Of a DNA stretch of 64,000 bases, positions 1 through 11,715 are shown piece after piece. The first letter of the stretch is position 1, and every line of letters begins with the position of its first letter. Origin of the DNA: Erinaceus europaeus (Eukaryota; Chordata; Mammalia; Eulipotyphla; Erinaceidae); assembly GCF_950295315.1 (NCBI RefSeq), contig NC_080172.1:112320353-112384352 (forward strand). The letters run 5' to 3'. The position numbers and the translations under genes are program-made. The notes beneath the pieces are model-generated. The model was given only the letters and a program-made list of their open reading frames with translations, was not told the origin of the DNA and did not search any database.

Positions 1-440
1 TCCACTGTGGTCTGAAAAGATACTTGGGATGATTTCAGTGCTCTTGAATTTTCTGATGCTGTCTTTGTGGCCTAATATATGGTCTGTCCTTTAGAATGAC
101 CCATGTGGATTTGAGTAAAATGTGTATTCCAGTTTCTTGGGATGAATAACTCTCAAAATATCCAATAGTTCTAGTTTATCTATCTCTTCATTTAGCTCCC
201 TTATGTCTTTATTGATCTTCTACCTGGATGATCTGTCAAGTTGAGAAAGTGGGGTGTTAAAGTCCCCTACTATGACTATGTTGCTGTTAATATATTTCTG
301 TAGCTTCTTTCAGTAGACATTTCATGTATTTAGATGGCTTCTCATTGGGTGCATAGCTACTAATAATTGTTAAGTCCTCTTGATTGACTGATCCTCTGAG
401 CATTAAGTAGTGTCCATTCTTATAATTTTTAATCTTTTTT
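1..440 (-). mobile_element. L1 LINE fragment, ORF2 endonuclease region
   Basis: Read on the minus strand this matches the early ORF2 (endonuclease) part of the other L1 copies here; the same text recurs at 57900-58345. In-frame stops are present, so it is a dead fragment. It runs off the left edge of the window and stops at a T-rich tract near 425-465, which is the A-tail of the next minus-strand L1 3' end. Confidence 0.8.
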
Positions 441-1780
441 TTACTTTTTAAATTTTTTTTTATTTAAGAAAGGAAGCATTAACAAAATCATGGGATGGCG
501 TTGTACAACTCCACACAATTCCTTCCGCCCAATCTCCATATCCCACCTCCTCCCCTAATAGCTTTCCCATTCTCTGTCCCTCTGTAAGCATGGACCCAGG
601 GTCATTGTGGGTTGCAGACAGTGGGAGGTCTGGCTTCTGTAATTGCTTCCCCACTGAACATGGGCATTGACTGGCTGATCCATAGTCCTAGTGTGCCTTT
701 CTCTTTCCCTAGTAGGGTGAGTCTCTGGGGAAGTGGAGCTCCAGGATACATTGGTTGGCTCTTCAATCCAGGGATGCCTAGCTGGCATCCTGACGGCATC
801 TGGAACCTGGTGGCTGAAAAGAGTTAACATACAAAGTCAAACAAATTGTTGAGCAACCATGGGCCCAAAGGTTGGAATAGTGGAGATGAAGTGTTGGGGG
901 GTACTCACTGCAAACTCTAGTGTACTACTGCTTTCAGGTATATATTTGCCCTAGTTTATGGATACCTATGAACATATGTTCTATCTCATGGAACCTGGTC
1001 TATATCTAGGTTATGGAATTTGTTAGGAAGTGAACCGCCTGGGATGGAATTAGAGAATGCTAAGAAAGGAAAGGTCTCACACCAGTGATGAAGCTGAAGA
1101 GTTGTCGTTCCACACCTGAAGTCTCTGGACACAGTCTGAAGTGAAGCATGCTGGGGTGGCACTCACTGCACTGATTAGGTGGCAATCAGCAGATGCAATG
1201 TTATTTGATAAGAATTGGGAGAAGCAAAAGGGAAAGTGCACCCTACCACAGGACTGGGGGAAGTTTAGGCTCTATAGTGGAAATGTGAGGTTCCTGCTGT
1301 CTTAGGGTTCAAGAGACAATGGATAGTTACTGTTATCATCACATTATTTGGTAATTGGGTTAACTTTGAAAAGTCCCTTTGTTGGACATACAATCAATTT
1401 TCCCCCTCTCATATTAATTAAATAGTGATTTATACGACTATAACTTAATAGGTGTGTACATAAACACCATTCCCATCACCAAAAGATTGTGTTCAATCCC
1501 ACCCACCCACCAGTCGAGGAAGCAGCATGTCCACCCTCTCACTCACCACAGGGTTTTTACTTTGGTGTCCTACTTTTAATTTACTCAGACCCTGCCTTTA
1601 GTTTCCCTTTCTGATCTTGTTTCTCAACTTCTGTTGATGAGTGAGATCATCCCATACTCATCTTTATCTTTCTGACTTAGCTCACTAAACATAATTCTTT
1701 CTACCTCTGACCAAGATGGGTCAAAGAAGTTGAGTTCATTGTTCTTAGTAGCTGCATAGTATTCCATTGTATATATGTAT
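441..1780 (-). mobile_element. L1 3' end with long 3' UTR
   Basis: On the minus strand the segment begins near the L1 ORF2 end (a 'tagtattccattgtat' block on the + strand at about 1758), runs through a long non-coding stretch, and ends in an A-rich tail near 440. The block at 560-1050 recurs many times in this window in both orientations and is treated as the 3' UTR of one L1 subfamily. There is no intact ORF. Confidence 0.7.
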
Positions 1781-1912
1781 ATATAGAGAGAGAGACAGAT
1801 AGATATAGATATATAGATAGATATAGATATATATATAAATAGATATATATTGATAAATAGATATAAATATATAGATATAGATATATAGATAGATATAGAT
1901 ATATAGATATAT
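1781..1912. repeat. AT-rich microsatellite (TATA/GATA-like)
   Basis: Impure repeats of 'atagatata' and 'tatata'. It sits where an L1 3' end abuts an L1 ORF2 start, so it probably grew from, or mediated, a deletion joining two L1 parts. Open frames through it are low-complexity Ile/Tyr runs with no meaning. Confidence 0.9.
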
Positions 1913-2236
1913 AATTGTTAAGTCCTCTTGGTTGACTGATCCTTTGAGTGTGAAGTAGTGTCCTATCTTTTTAATCTTACCTATTTTAAAGTCTAACCTG
2001 TCAGATATGAGAATAGCTATTCCTGCCCTTTTTTGTGGGTCATTGGCTTGTATGATAGTCTTCCTTCCTTTCACTTTAAGTCTGTCTTTGTCTTGTTGAG
2101 TTAGGTGTGTTTCCAGTAGAGAGCATATTGTTTGGTTATATTTTCTGATCCATCTTCCTACTCTGTGTCTTTTAATAGGTGAATTCAGGCCATTGACATT
2201 TATTGATATCAAAGATTGAAGATATTTTAACTCCAT
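1913..2236 (-). pseudogene. L1 ORF2 N-terminal remnant (endonuclease start)
   Basis: The minus-strand frame opens with '[17 protein letters not shown]', the typical start of L1 ORF2 endonuclease, and continues with '[15 protein letters not shown]' and '[13 protein letters not shown]'. About 100 codons are preserved before the sequence falls into the AT microsatellite. RT and C-terminal domains are missing here. It follows ORF1 at the usual L1 spacing. Confidence 0.85.
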
Positions 2237-2292
2237 TCTTGTAGAGTTTTAGAGTGTTTTGATATATGTCCTATTTATGGTAGTCTGACAGT

Positions 2293-3257
2293 TTATAGGA
2301 GACCTTTCAGAACTTCTTTCAGGGTAGGCTTGGTGATAGTTGATTCCTTCAACTGTTGCTTGTCTGAGAAGGTTTTGATGCCTCCATCTAGTCTGAATGA
2401 CAGTCTAGCAGGACACACTATTCTTGGTTGAAAGCTTTTCTCATTAAGCACGCAATACATATATCTTATGGCCTGTAGTTTTTGTGTGGAGAAGTCTGCT
2501 GTTAATCTTAGGAGTTTTCCTCTGTAGGTGACTCTTTGTTTTTCTCTTACAGCCTTCAGGATCCTTTCTTTATCCTTATTCCTTTCCATTCTAAGTATGA
2601 TGTTTCTTGGTGTCTTTAAGTCTGGGTTAATTCTGTTTGGGACCCTCCGGGCTTCAGGAATCTTTATGTCTTTGATGTTGTCTAGACTAGAGAAGTTTTC
2701 AGCTATTTTGACCTGAAGAATGCTTTCTTTCTCTCCCCCTCTTTCGTCCTCTGGTAAGCCAATAATGTGTATATTGTTTCCTTTGAAGTCATCTGATAGG
2801 TCTTTGTGGTTGTTTTCAGTATCTCTTAATCTCTATTAGAGATCTCTTACTTCTTTTTTAGTTTTCTCTAATTCATCCTTGACCTTGCTAATTCTGTCTT
2901 CAGCCTCATTGAGTCTATTCTCTCTGCCCTCTACTATTTTTGATGTTCATCTCTTTTGTTACCCTGTTCTGACACTATTTTAGCTTGTTCAACTAGTTGT
3001 GTTCTTAGCTCAGCTATTTCAGCTTTCAGCTCTCTAATAACCTTGAGATAGTTAGTGTTTTCTTCCAGAGTCTCATTTGTTGTTCTTGTATTTCTGATTA
3101 CAATTCTTTCAAACTCTTTGCTCACTCCTGTGATTATTTCCTTAGCTAATATTTGGATGTTGAACTTGTTATTTTGTGCGTCACCCTTTGGGAGGCTATT
3201 AGCTGGACTCTTGTCCTGGTTTGTTTCTCCAATATTTCTTCTTGTTTGTTTCGCCAT
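2293..3257 (-). pseudogene. L1 ORF1 (RNA-binding chaperone), broken
   Basis: The minus-strand reading starts at a Met at 3257 ('MAKQTRRNIGE') and gives a coiled-coil-like region rich in Glu, Lys and Leu ('LKAEIAELRTQLVEQAK'). After a stop at about 2934 it continues into the RRM/C-terminal part ('RNKDKERILKAVREKQRV'). L1 ORF1p binds its own RNA and is needed for retrotransposition. The stop and frame change mean this copy cannot make a full protein. Confidence 0.85.
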
Positions 3258-3768
3258 TTTATATATTATGTTATGAGTTCCCTCTCTTAGTACTTTCAAA
3301 TTACTGATCACTATTTCCTGGATTGACTTGTGTCTAAGTAAGGTAATTAAAGGGTTCACAGTTGTGGAAGTTAACAGTTGTTTCAATAGTATATTAATCC
3401 CTGAGTTGGAGCTCAGTGATTTAAAAGCCTCTTTTTTTTTTTTTCCTTTTTTTCTGTAGCCTATGGGAGTCTGAGGGCTTCTGAACTATAAGTAGGCTTC
3501 TTAGCTTAATCATTGACTTCTCAACAAGAGATAAGGCAGGGTGTGGCTGAGATAGTCAAGTGTTTATGCAAAGAGATTTTCACAGCCTCACAGCTATGCC
3601 ACTTAGATATAAGTCTTCTCCTGAGTTTCCTGGTTAGATCTACATCACGTGGTATCCCTCCCTGCTGCTGCTCCAGATTCTGAGGGTAGTAGCAATGGAG
3701 ACTCAGAGTTGAACTTGGTGAGTCTCTGGGGAGTCCTCTCCTCCCTTCAGCTGTCCCCTTGTTGGTGG
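3258..3768 (-). mobile_element. L1 5' UTR, left part
   Basis: Continues upstream of the L1 ORF1 on the minus strand and matches the corresponding region at about 44110-44990. It is interrupted after 3768 by a solo LTR; the L1 sequence resumes at 4393. Confidence 0.75.
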
Positions 3769-4392
3769 TGCCACACCCCACTCAAATCCAGAACGATGGG
3801 TTTGACAGGGTTAGCACCCAGGAAAACTCTCTTCAAGGAAGAATTCTGGGAGTGGGTCTTGGCATCTTGAGCAGATTTAAATTGGAAACTCTGATTATTG
3901 TTTTCATTATGTACATAGTAATGATGCTGTGTAATCAGGGACAAACAACCCCTATTCCTAGATTAGATACAGATGAACAGAAAATGAGATAGACAAAGTT
4001 ATGGGTCATCAAACACATAAAGTTTTAGGAAAAATAATAAATAATACTTTCTCACCTCCTCTTATGAAATATGTTAATACTCTACGTAAAATACTATCTA
4101 CTAAGCCTTTTACACAGAAATGCATCACCCCATGAAGTACGACATTACTGTGTAAAACTGCAAGGCCATCTAATCAAGAAATGAGCTTTATTTTCTGTTT
4201 CAGATATTGTTTATGTAAGGCTAAAAGATATATAAGTTCTCACTGGCTGAATAAAAATTGAGGTCAGATTCACCCTCCAACAGAGTGTGGTGTATTCTGT
4301 TCTCCCCTGCACCAATTCCTGACCCACAAGGTGGTTGCCTTCAGCGTTCCCTGATCCTTCCTGCTGCTCTTCCACTGTAGCGGTCCCTCACA
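3769..4392 (+). mobile_element. Solo LTR (624 bp) inserted in an L1 5' UTR
   Basis: Begins TGCCACACC and ends CCCTCACA (TG...CA). It is flanked by a 5-bp direct repeat 'ggtgg' at 3764-3768 and 4393-4397. The L1 on each side is contiguous in the homologous copy at about 44980-44995, which acts as the empty site. A TATA-like 'gatatataag' lies at 4228-4237 and AATAAA at 4250-4255, giving + orientation. No internal retroviral sequence remains, so it is a recombination product. The 5-bp duplication differs from the 6-bp one of the provirus at 27795. Confidence 0.8.
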
Positions 4393-4565
4393 GGTGGAAC
4401 AGACTGGAGGTGGTGTCTCAACTGATAAACTGACAGACTCTTACCAGACGCTTAATCTCTCTGTAGGCTCCTCTCTGTCACCAGCACATGTTTTTGCACT
4501 CACTGGTGATTTGGTGGGTTACTGTAGGAGTTCTAATCCTGTCTTGTTTTGGTCCTTTGGTTGCA
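4393..4565 (-). mobile_element. L1 5' UTR, right part
   Basis: Matches about 44985-45115 and is the continuation of the L1 5' UTR split by the solo LTR. After about 4560 it switches to L1 3' UTR sequence of another copy. Confidence 0.7.
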
Positions 4566-5520
4566 AAGTTGTTTGATATGAATTGAGAGAACCATGCAGG
4601 AAAGTGTGCCCCACCCTAAGGTTCCAGGACTGGGGAATTATAGGCTCTTTAGTGGAAATGTGACGTTTCTACTATATTATGGTTCAAGTATACAATGGAT
4701 ACTTATTGATATCATCACATTATTTGGTAATTGGGTTAACATTGAAAAGTCTCTTTGTTAGGGTTTGCTGTATAATACCCAACATCTTGTATATAGCTGT
4801 GCCACTTGTTGCTTCATTTCTCCCTTGTCTAGGCTTTTGAGAGAGTCAACATATCAAAGACTCAGCCTATGTATTAAAAAGATTCAGTCTGTGCTTTAAA
4901 AAGTTTGAGACATAAAATCATTTTTCCCCTCTCATATTAATTAAATAGTGATTTATATGAATAAAAATTAATAGGAGTATACATAAACACCATTCCCACC
5001 ACCAAAAGACTGTGTCCCATCCCACCCCACCCCACACACACACACATTACTACCTCCAGTACTAACCCATTATGTATATTGACCACAATTTACTCAGCCA
5101 CTTGTCTAATGCTGGTTGCATCCAGGTTTGGCAATTACAAATTGTGCTGCTATAAACACACATATATATAACTTTCTGGATGGGTGTATTTAGCTCATTA
5201 GAAAATATCTCTAGGTGGTCCAGGAGATGGCATAGTGTATAATTAATGGACTCTTCGAGCGTTCCTGAGTTCAATCCCTGGCAACATATGAAGCAGAGTG
5301 AGATCAGTTCTCTCTCTCTCTCTCTCTCGTTCTCTCTCACTCTTTCTTTCTCTCCCTCTCTATTTTGTTCTTTATAACTATCTTCCTCAGGAATAAATAT
5401 GTTAACTATATCTTAAAAGGATATACACCCAGAAGAGGAATTGCAGGGTCATAGGTTAGTTAGGTCTACTCTTAGCCTTCTGAGAGTTCTTCAGACTGCT
5501 CTCCACAGCAGTGTCTCCAA
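4566..5520 (-). mobile_element. L1 3' UTR and ORF2 C-terminal fragment, split by a SINE
   Basis: 4566-5000 matches the L1 3' UTR at 1190-1500 in the same orientation. 5080-5215 and 5395-5520 match the ORF2 C-terminal region at 53740-53935. A SINE at 5218-5393 interrupts it. A short CA tract lies at 5034-5046. Confidence 0.7.
5218..5393 (+). mobile_element. tRNA-derived SINE with CT-rich tract
   Basis: A 'ggtccaggagatggcatagtg' type head followed by a B-box-like 'gagttcaatccc', then a (CT)n body at 5308-5370. Inserted into L1 ORF2 sequence. Confidence 0.7.
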
Positions 5521-5639
5521 TCTATTTATTTTCCAATTTCACAACTCTTCAGGACATTGAACTAACCTCATACAGAGATGACTTTCCTACCTTTAAAAAA
5601 TATTTACATAATAGTGCTCTACAAAATTATAAGATAATA

Positions 5640-6360
5640 GCAGTATAATATCACACTATTTTCAACACCAGATCTCTGAATTCCACTCTCCTCCAGCAGA
5701 AACTGGAATGATTTTCACAAGGTCACAGATATCCTTTGACTACATACAAAAATCGATCTTTCTATCATCTATCATGCTATCACTCTATCAATCTATAATT
5801 TATTTTCCCATTTATATTACTCCTACAGCCCTTCCTCCACTTATTTCCACATCACAATTACAACTCTTAGTGCTTCTAATTGTCCTTCCATTTTCTCTCC
5901 CCTTTCAGATAAGTGAAATAGTGCTTTATGTCCACTGGTATTTTCTGGTATGTTAACTCTCTTTTCAGCCACCAGGTTCCAGAGGCCAGCAGGATGCTGA
6001 CCAGACTTCCCTGGACAGATGACCCCAACAATGTGTCCTGGAGCTCTGCTTCGCCAGAGACCCACCCTACTAGGGAAATGGAGGCAGGCTGGGAGTATGA
6101 ATCTTCCAGTCAATGCCCATGTTCAGCGGGAAAACAATTACAGAAGCCAGACCTTCCACCTTCTTCATCCACAATGACCCTGGGGCCACACTCCCAGAGG
6201 GATAAAGAATAGGAAAGCTATCAGTGGAAGGAATGGAATACGGAGATCTGATGGTGGGAATTGTGTGGAGTTGTACCCCTTTTACCCTAAGGTTTTGTTA
6301 AAGTCTCCTTTTAAAAATAAATAAACAAACAAATAAATAAAATAAAATAAAAAAGAAAAC
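5640..6360 (+). mobile_element. L1 3' UTR (long type), A-tailed
   Basis: The block at 5928-6300 is the plus-strand version of the repeat at 560-1050. It ends in an A-rich tail (aaataaataaacaaac...) at 6310-6360, which fixes the orientation. The less conserved 5640-5927 part resembles other members at 18640-18880. Confidence 0.65.
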
Positions 6361-6679
6361 AAAGAAATAATCAGAATCCTGCTGACACATACTGAAGTGC
6401 TGGTAGAATTGGGATTCAGAGCTCTTTGGTCATCTACTATTTCTCCCTTCCTGGAGTATGAACCTAGTAGACTCTTTTTGGGGTACAGAAAGATGTAGAT
6501 TTGGCTTCTGGAATCACTTCTCTGTTAGTCAAAGGCATTGGAAATTTGATTCCTACCCCAACTTATCTCTGTACAACTACACTGATTGGTTCAACTGCCT
6601 TGTTCCCTTTTAGTTGTATTTTGTAGTGCCAGTCATCATTATGATAAGAGTTTCAAGTTCAGCATGGATACTTCAAGTG

Positions 6680-6835
6680 TAGGGGTAAATAGCATAATGG
6701 TTATGCAAAAACACTGTCATGCTACAAGCTCAGAAGGCTTCAATCCCCTGCACCACCACAAACAAGAGTTAATCAGTATTCTGGGAAATAATGATAATAA
6801 AAAAATGGAAAAGTGAAAACGTGGCAAAAAAAAAA
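6680..6835 (+). mobile_element. SINE fragment ('gttatgcaaa' type)
   Basis: Contains 'agcataatggttatgcaaa' and a B-box-like 'cttcaatcccctgcaccacc', then an A-rich tail. The same family occurs at 10235, 13545, 14935, 15905, 23755 and 24235. Confidence 0.65.
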
Positions 6836-7083
6836 ACACTGATGCCTCCAGGTTCTATGTTCTTGGGGTTCTGTGGGAAAATATTGTAATCTCCCCACGA
6901 TCACACCAGCACTGAGTCCATATTTGGAGAAAACTCTATGAAACACTTGGTATGAATCACACCCATAGTCAACCAAAATTGGACTCTAGGCCAAATGGAT
7001 AGGAACCTGATAGGATTTTGGGATCTGAGTAACTAGCGTGTCTCCTCTAGGGATTTGGGTGTGTAGGGTATAGCCTAAATGGG

Positions 7084-7092
7084 ATATAAAAG
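7084..7092 (+). promoter_or_regulatory. TATA box of PRAME locus A
   Basis: The sequence atataaaag lies about 110 bases upstream of a splice donor at 7197. The surrounding block is conserved in inverted form at PRAME locus D (36963-36971) and in weaker form at locus C (46128-46136), so all loci share the same core promoter plan. Confidence 0.6.
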
Positions 7093-7309
7093 TGTAGGTC
7101 CCTAAGCGGTAAATCAGACTCCTCCAAGCCTTCAGCGTGACTGTGGGTTCTCCAGAGACCTGAGATCTGAGCACACAGCTGGCTTCATCTCAGCTGGTAA
7201 TTTACCCTCCTCTGCTAAGGACCCATCATGCTACTGTGGTCATTCAACCATGGTAAAGTAGCAGTGGATGAAGAAGGAATTTTAAAAGCATATATTTTTT
7301 AATTTTTTA

Positions 7310-7455
7310 AAAAATATTTCTTTATTTACTCCTTTGAAAGATAATTGGAGAGAGGGGAAGAACTGAACACTGCTCCAGACATGTGCTAATGGGGATTGAA
7401 CTCAGGACCTCATGCTTGAGAGTCTAGTGCCTTAATGACAGCACCACTACAGGAT
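7310..7455 (-). mobile_element. SINE in first intron of PRAME locus A
   Basis: On the + strand it shows the reversed head 'gggattgaactcaggacctc' and 'agcaccac', with a T/A-rich start at 7300-7325 that is the tail of a minus-strand insertion. The same family is at 21405-21560 and 63110-63260. Confidence 0.7.
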
Positions 7456-7924
7456 CACCCAAAAGCCAAAAAAATTGAATTTCATGAAATTTTTAATAGC
7501 GATTTACTAATGATCCACAAGATTTTGGGACAGGAAAGATATACTTGCAAACAATTCCTTCCACTAGAGTTCCATAAACCACCCCCTCCATTGAAATTTC
7601 TATATTCTTACTACCTCTAAAAGGAAGATGGTGTCAAAGTTGGAACAGGACTAAGGTGGCTCAGGGCAGAGAGTAGCTCCCAAATAGGAGAAAAGTCTAT
7701 AAATACCATGACCTATAAACTCTCCATCTACGTGACCCCAGGACCCATGTATTTCCTTGTCATCATTTGGATGTGGGAAGTTAATGGTTTACAGTAAAGT
7801 TGTTGCCATGTGAGTCCACTTTCAACTCTTACCTAGATAGGTGTCAGTGAAACATTCTCAGTCCCAAATCAGGTTCATCAATACTACCATTGGCCATATT
7901 TTTTCTTTTTTCCATTGCTACCTA

Positions 7925-8112
7925 TTAGTGGATAGGTCAGGGAGAAATTGGGAGAGGAGGGTAGATAGAGAGGGAGAGAGAGTGATACATACCTGCAAAC
8001 CAGCTTCACCACCTGTGAAGCTTCACCCAATCAGTGAGGGACTGGGGCCCAAACATGGGTCCTGGCATGTGAGGTTCAGTGTGTTTAACCAGCTGTGCTG
8101 CCACCCGACCCC
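7925..8112 (-). mobile_element. tRNA-derived SINE
   Basis: Reversed CT-rich body (gggagagagag) followed by 'cagcttcaccacctgtgaag' and a degraded head ending near 8110. It lies in an intron of PRAME locus A. Confidence 0.7.
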
Positions 8113-9049
8113 CAGATACTTCTCCAAGTGTAAAGAATTGCAACATGCAGGTGGGTGTCCCATTGCTGTCTACTGTGACGGCCTAGGTTTATAGCAGCAC
8201 TGTCGTTGCTTACCTGTAATGGTCTCACCAGAATGTATTAGTTTCATACAATATTATCCTGTTGTTAGTGTCTCCTTAATGATTTCAATCCACCTCTGAC
8301 GGTTACCTTTAGACACTGACTGAAGACTCTGCCACCATTTCTCACTCTGCTGCCAGAGCTGTGACTTGGCTGCTGAGGTGGTTCCTTGAAGAGCAGTATG
8401 ATGGACTCTGGCCTTCTCATGCTCCTCATGTCCTCTTTGTTGCTATTCCCACAGGTTTGCTGCCTGAGGAGATTCAAGATGAACTACAATAATGCATCCA
8501 GTCTTCAAAAAATGGCCATTGAGAACCTTTTTAGGGATGAGAACTTGGCCATCTCTTCACTGAATGACCTGCCTACAAGCCTTTCCCAAATCTATTTCTG
8601 GAAGCAGAGTCTCACAGTTGCTGGGAGACCCTGAAGGCTCTAGTGCAGACCTGGCCCTTTGAAAGACTCCCTCTGGGAGCTATCATTTCAGATGTACAGC
8701 CTGAGGATTCAAGTTTCAAAGCTGTGATGGATGGAATTGATGCCTTGATGAAGCAGGAAGTTCCTCCCAGGTAAGGAGGATCTATAGTCAGGAACAGTCT
8801 GTGCTTCCTGGAAGACAGCTGGGTCAGGGAGAGTGGAGGCCCATGGGGAGGGCCCAAGGCTTCTAATGCCAATGTGACAGCTCACTGCTCATTGGTTCAT
8901 TGCCTTTAAGAGCTGATTTCTGTCCTGTGCAGTAGCTCAAGGGTGAGCACAGGCTGCCAGTCATAGCAGACCAAGTTATAGACATAAAATACCAACATGG
9001 AGGAGGCAGCACAAGTGATAATAGTGATATCCCTTCTCTCTCTCTCTCT

Positions 9050-9185
9050 CTTCCCACTTCCTAATTTATTTTCTGTAGGAATGGCATGTCTGCACTCTGG
9101 CATATGTTGGTGTGAGTGATTGAACCAGGGCCTTAAAGCTCCAAGCATCAGAGTCCTTTCACATCATCATTACAATATCAACACT
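9050..9185 (-). mobile_element. SINE fragment
   Basis: Shows 'gagtgattgaaccagggcc' (a reversed B-box-like block) after a CT tract at 9033-9051. It lies in the intron between coding exons 1 and 2 of locus A. A (GA)n tract at 9288-9309 is nearby. Confidence 0.55.
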
Positions 9186-10234
9186 ACACTTCCCCTTTCT
9201 TAACTATCCATCTAAATAGAACCCACAAAGTGTCTACAGCAGGGAAGGTCCTGTAGTCTCAGTTTCCAGCTACATAAATGAAGAAGAAAGAGAGAGAGAG
9301 AGAGAGAGAAGTAGTCTTCTGATTTCTTGAGTGGATTATACATGGCTACAGGGATATAGTATGGCATAATAATGATTTTATTCTATAGATTTAGAATGGT
9401 GTTTGTAATGTGAGGGAATAACACACTTGGTCAGTGTGATCCTTATCAATGAGTCAAATTCTGTGTTCATGCTTTCTATCCTCAGCAGTGTCCTATTTTC
9501 CTTCCCCCCAAAGCAGGTTGTAAACTGAGGGTCCTGGATTTACAGTTCACTGGGCAGAAGTTCTGGAGCACGTGGACTGGAGTCCAAATCCCTGTGTTTT
9601 CAGAAAGGAGAGAACTAGTGGATGAGGAGCCTTCCAGCAACGAGAAGGCCAGGCCCTGCTTTGAGATGTGTGTAGACCTCTACCTTGGTGATAAGTATGT
9701 CTAAGCATGTCGAGAGGCTTTGCTGCTACCTGCTGGGCTGGATCAAGGAGAGAAAGGGAGTGCACCTCTCTTGTAAGACACTGATGGTAGATTCCCTGAC
9801 CAGAAAGGGTTTAAGGTTGCTGCATGCCATGCCATTCTGTGATATCAAGGAATTAGATGTCCATTGTGTCTTGACATTCTACACCCTGCACAAGCTTGAT
9901 AACCTGCTGGGCATGATGAGTAATCTCAAGAGACTGGCTTTCTGCATTGATATTCCTACTGCAACCACCCCAGAAGAGGACGCCGGGAGGACAGTGTGTA
10001 TCAGCGAGTTCACCTCTGCTTTCCTCCAGCTACTTCATCTTCAGGAGCTGTACCTGAAATCTCCCTTCTTCCTCCAGGGCCATCTGCACCAGCTTCTCAG
10101 CTAGGACTGTGCTCCTGGCAGAGTAACAGTGCAGGAGACATTGGCTCTCAAGTTCCTTGCTTTGTAATTCAGTTATTAGACATTATTTATTACTATCTTC
10201 GGCCAGATTGCGTCTAAGAAGTAGTTTATGAGAT

Positions 10235-10400
10235 TGCTAGAGATCAAACATGAGAGGATAAGGGTAGATAGCATCCTGGATATGCAAAGGACTCTCATGC
10301 CTGAAGTGCCAAAGTTGCAGGTTCAATCCCCCACACCACAATAAGCCAGAGCTGACTGAGCAAAGCTCTGGTAAAAGTAAATAAATAAAAATTAATTTTT
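10235..10400 (+). mobile_element. SINE ('gttatgcaaa' type)
   Basis: 'ggtagatagcatcctggat' head, 'caggttcaatcccccac' B-box block, 'gctctggtaaaa' and an A-rich tail at 10378-10398. Confidence 0.7.
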
Positions 10401-10504
10401 TGCCTCCAGTGTTATTTTCGAGTCTTGGTGCCTGTACCATGAATCTAATGAATCCACTGCTCCTGGAGGCTATTTTTTCCCTTTTGTTGCCCTTGTGGTA
10501 GTGT

Positions 10505-10740
10505 CATTGTTGTGGTTATTTTTATTATTGCAGTTTTTGTTGGATTAGACAGAGAGAAATGAAGAGAGGAGGGCAAGACAGAAGTGGTAGAGAAAAAGAC
10601 AGCTGCAGACCTGCTTCAACTCTTTTGAAGCGACCACCATGCACATGGGGAGCTGGGGACTCGAACCAGGATCCTTATTACCCCATTTCTTGGACTTTGC
10701 ACCATATGTGCTTAGACCTGTGCTTCCCAACCAACCCCAT
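10505..10740 (-). mobile_element. tRNA-derived SINE, CT-body type
   Basis: Reverse orientation of the 37751-38066 element: 'gttggattagacagagag', then 'gacctgcttcaactcttttg', then 'gggactcgaaccaggatcc' (reversed B box), ending in a degraded tRNA-like head. Confidence 0.8.
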
Positions 10741-10854
10741 GAAAATGTAATTAAAAAAAATAAAGATTAAACCTGAGACAACTGGGGACTCTGGAATGAA
10801 GGACATTGTACACAAACACTACATTATTCCAGTTTTACCCAGTTTCTCATCCTA

Positions 10855-11715
10855 AATATCCCATCAAACTTTAACCATAGGAAGCTGAGGACAAAGTTTC
10901 ACAGAGTTCTGGAAGGGACCCCTTGCTCAGATATTCCTTGGGGGAATATCCAGCCTAGTGAGGGTGTTGGATTCTCAGGTTCCAGTCTGAAGAGATCTCT
11001 TAGATGACTTGACAACTATTAGTGAAGGGGACTGTGAAGAAGAGATCCCACACAATGTCTCCAATTCCTTGACTACCAGGAACTGACAGTGACCTGGCAA
11101 GATTGTGAATACACAGGCAGTGCAAGCACACAGAGGGCACTAAACAGGCTATCGCTGGGGAATGCGGATCTCTAGCAGAGCATATGCTGAGCATGGAGAG
11201 GTGTCAGGGAGGCCCTGGAGACTGGCAGGATGAGCAGTTGCTGTGGGACTTTGGCCAGGCTTGGTCTGTGACCTACTGGTTACACCCAGCCCAGGGATGG
11301 GGCAGCTAGAGTCCACAGAAGTCTGAAGGCAGCTTGAGTGAGAGTGCTTTCATTTGTATCCAGTGATGCTGTCAAAGGTGCCAACATATTTGTATAAAAC
11401 GGCCAGTTCTCTCAGAGTATGTTTTAGCATATTCTGAAATTTATGCATTTAAGAAAGGAAGGAAGAAAGGAAGAGTGAAAGAAAGAGAGAAAGTGAAATG
11501 TGTGCATTTCTCTGCCTGAAAGAGAAGCCATGTGTTTTAGAAATTGCCAGGCTCCTAAGGACACTGAAGAGGTTGCAGCCTTATCACATGATGCTATTTC
11601 TGGTTGAGAGCAAACTTAAGCTTTGGTGTTTCCTGACCTCCACAGAATTTACACTCTCCTGCCAATGCCATTGTCCATTCTAACCTCGCTCTCTTCATTT
11701 TCTCTCTCTTCACAG
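10855..11715 (+). repeat. Duplicated PRAME intron, copy 1
   Basis: This intron block before exon 3 of locus A is repeated at about 19800-20649 before locus B. Shared text includes 'tttaaccatag...aagctgagg' and 'ttttagaaattgccaggct'. A small part recurs inverted near 36530-36610 (locus D). Confidence 0.75.

Noticed and set aside
1745..1912. Open frame of Ile/Tyr repeats
   Set aside because: Translation of an AT microsatellite fused to an L1 ORF2 remnant.
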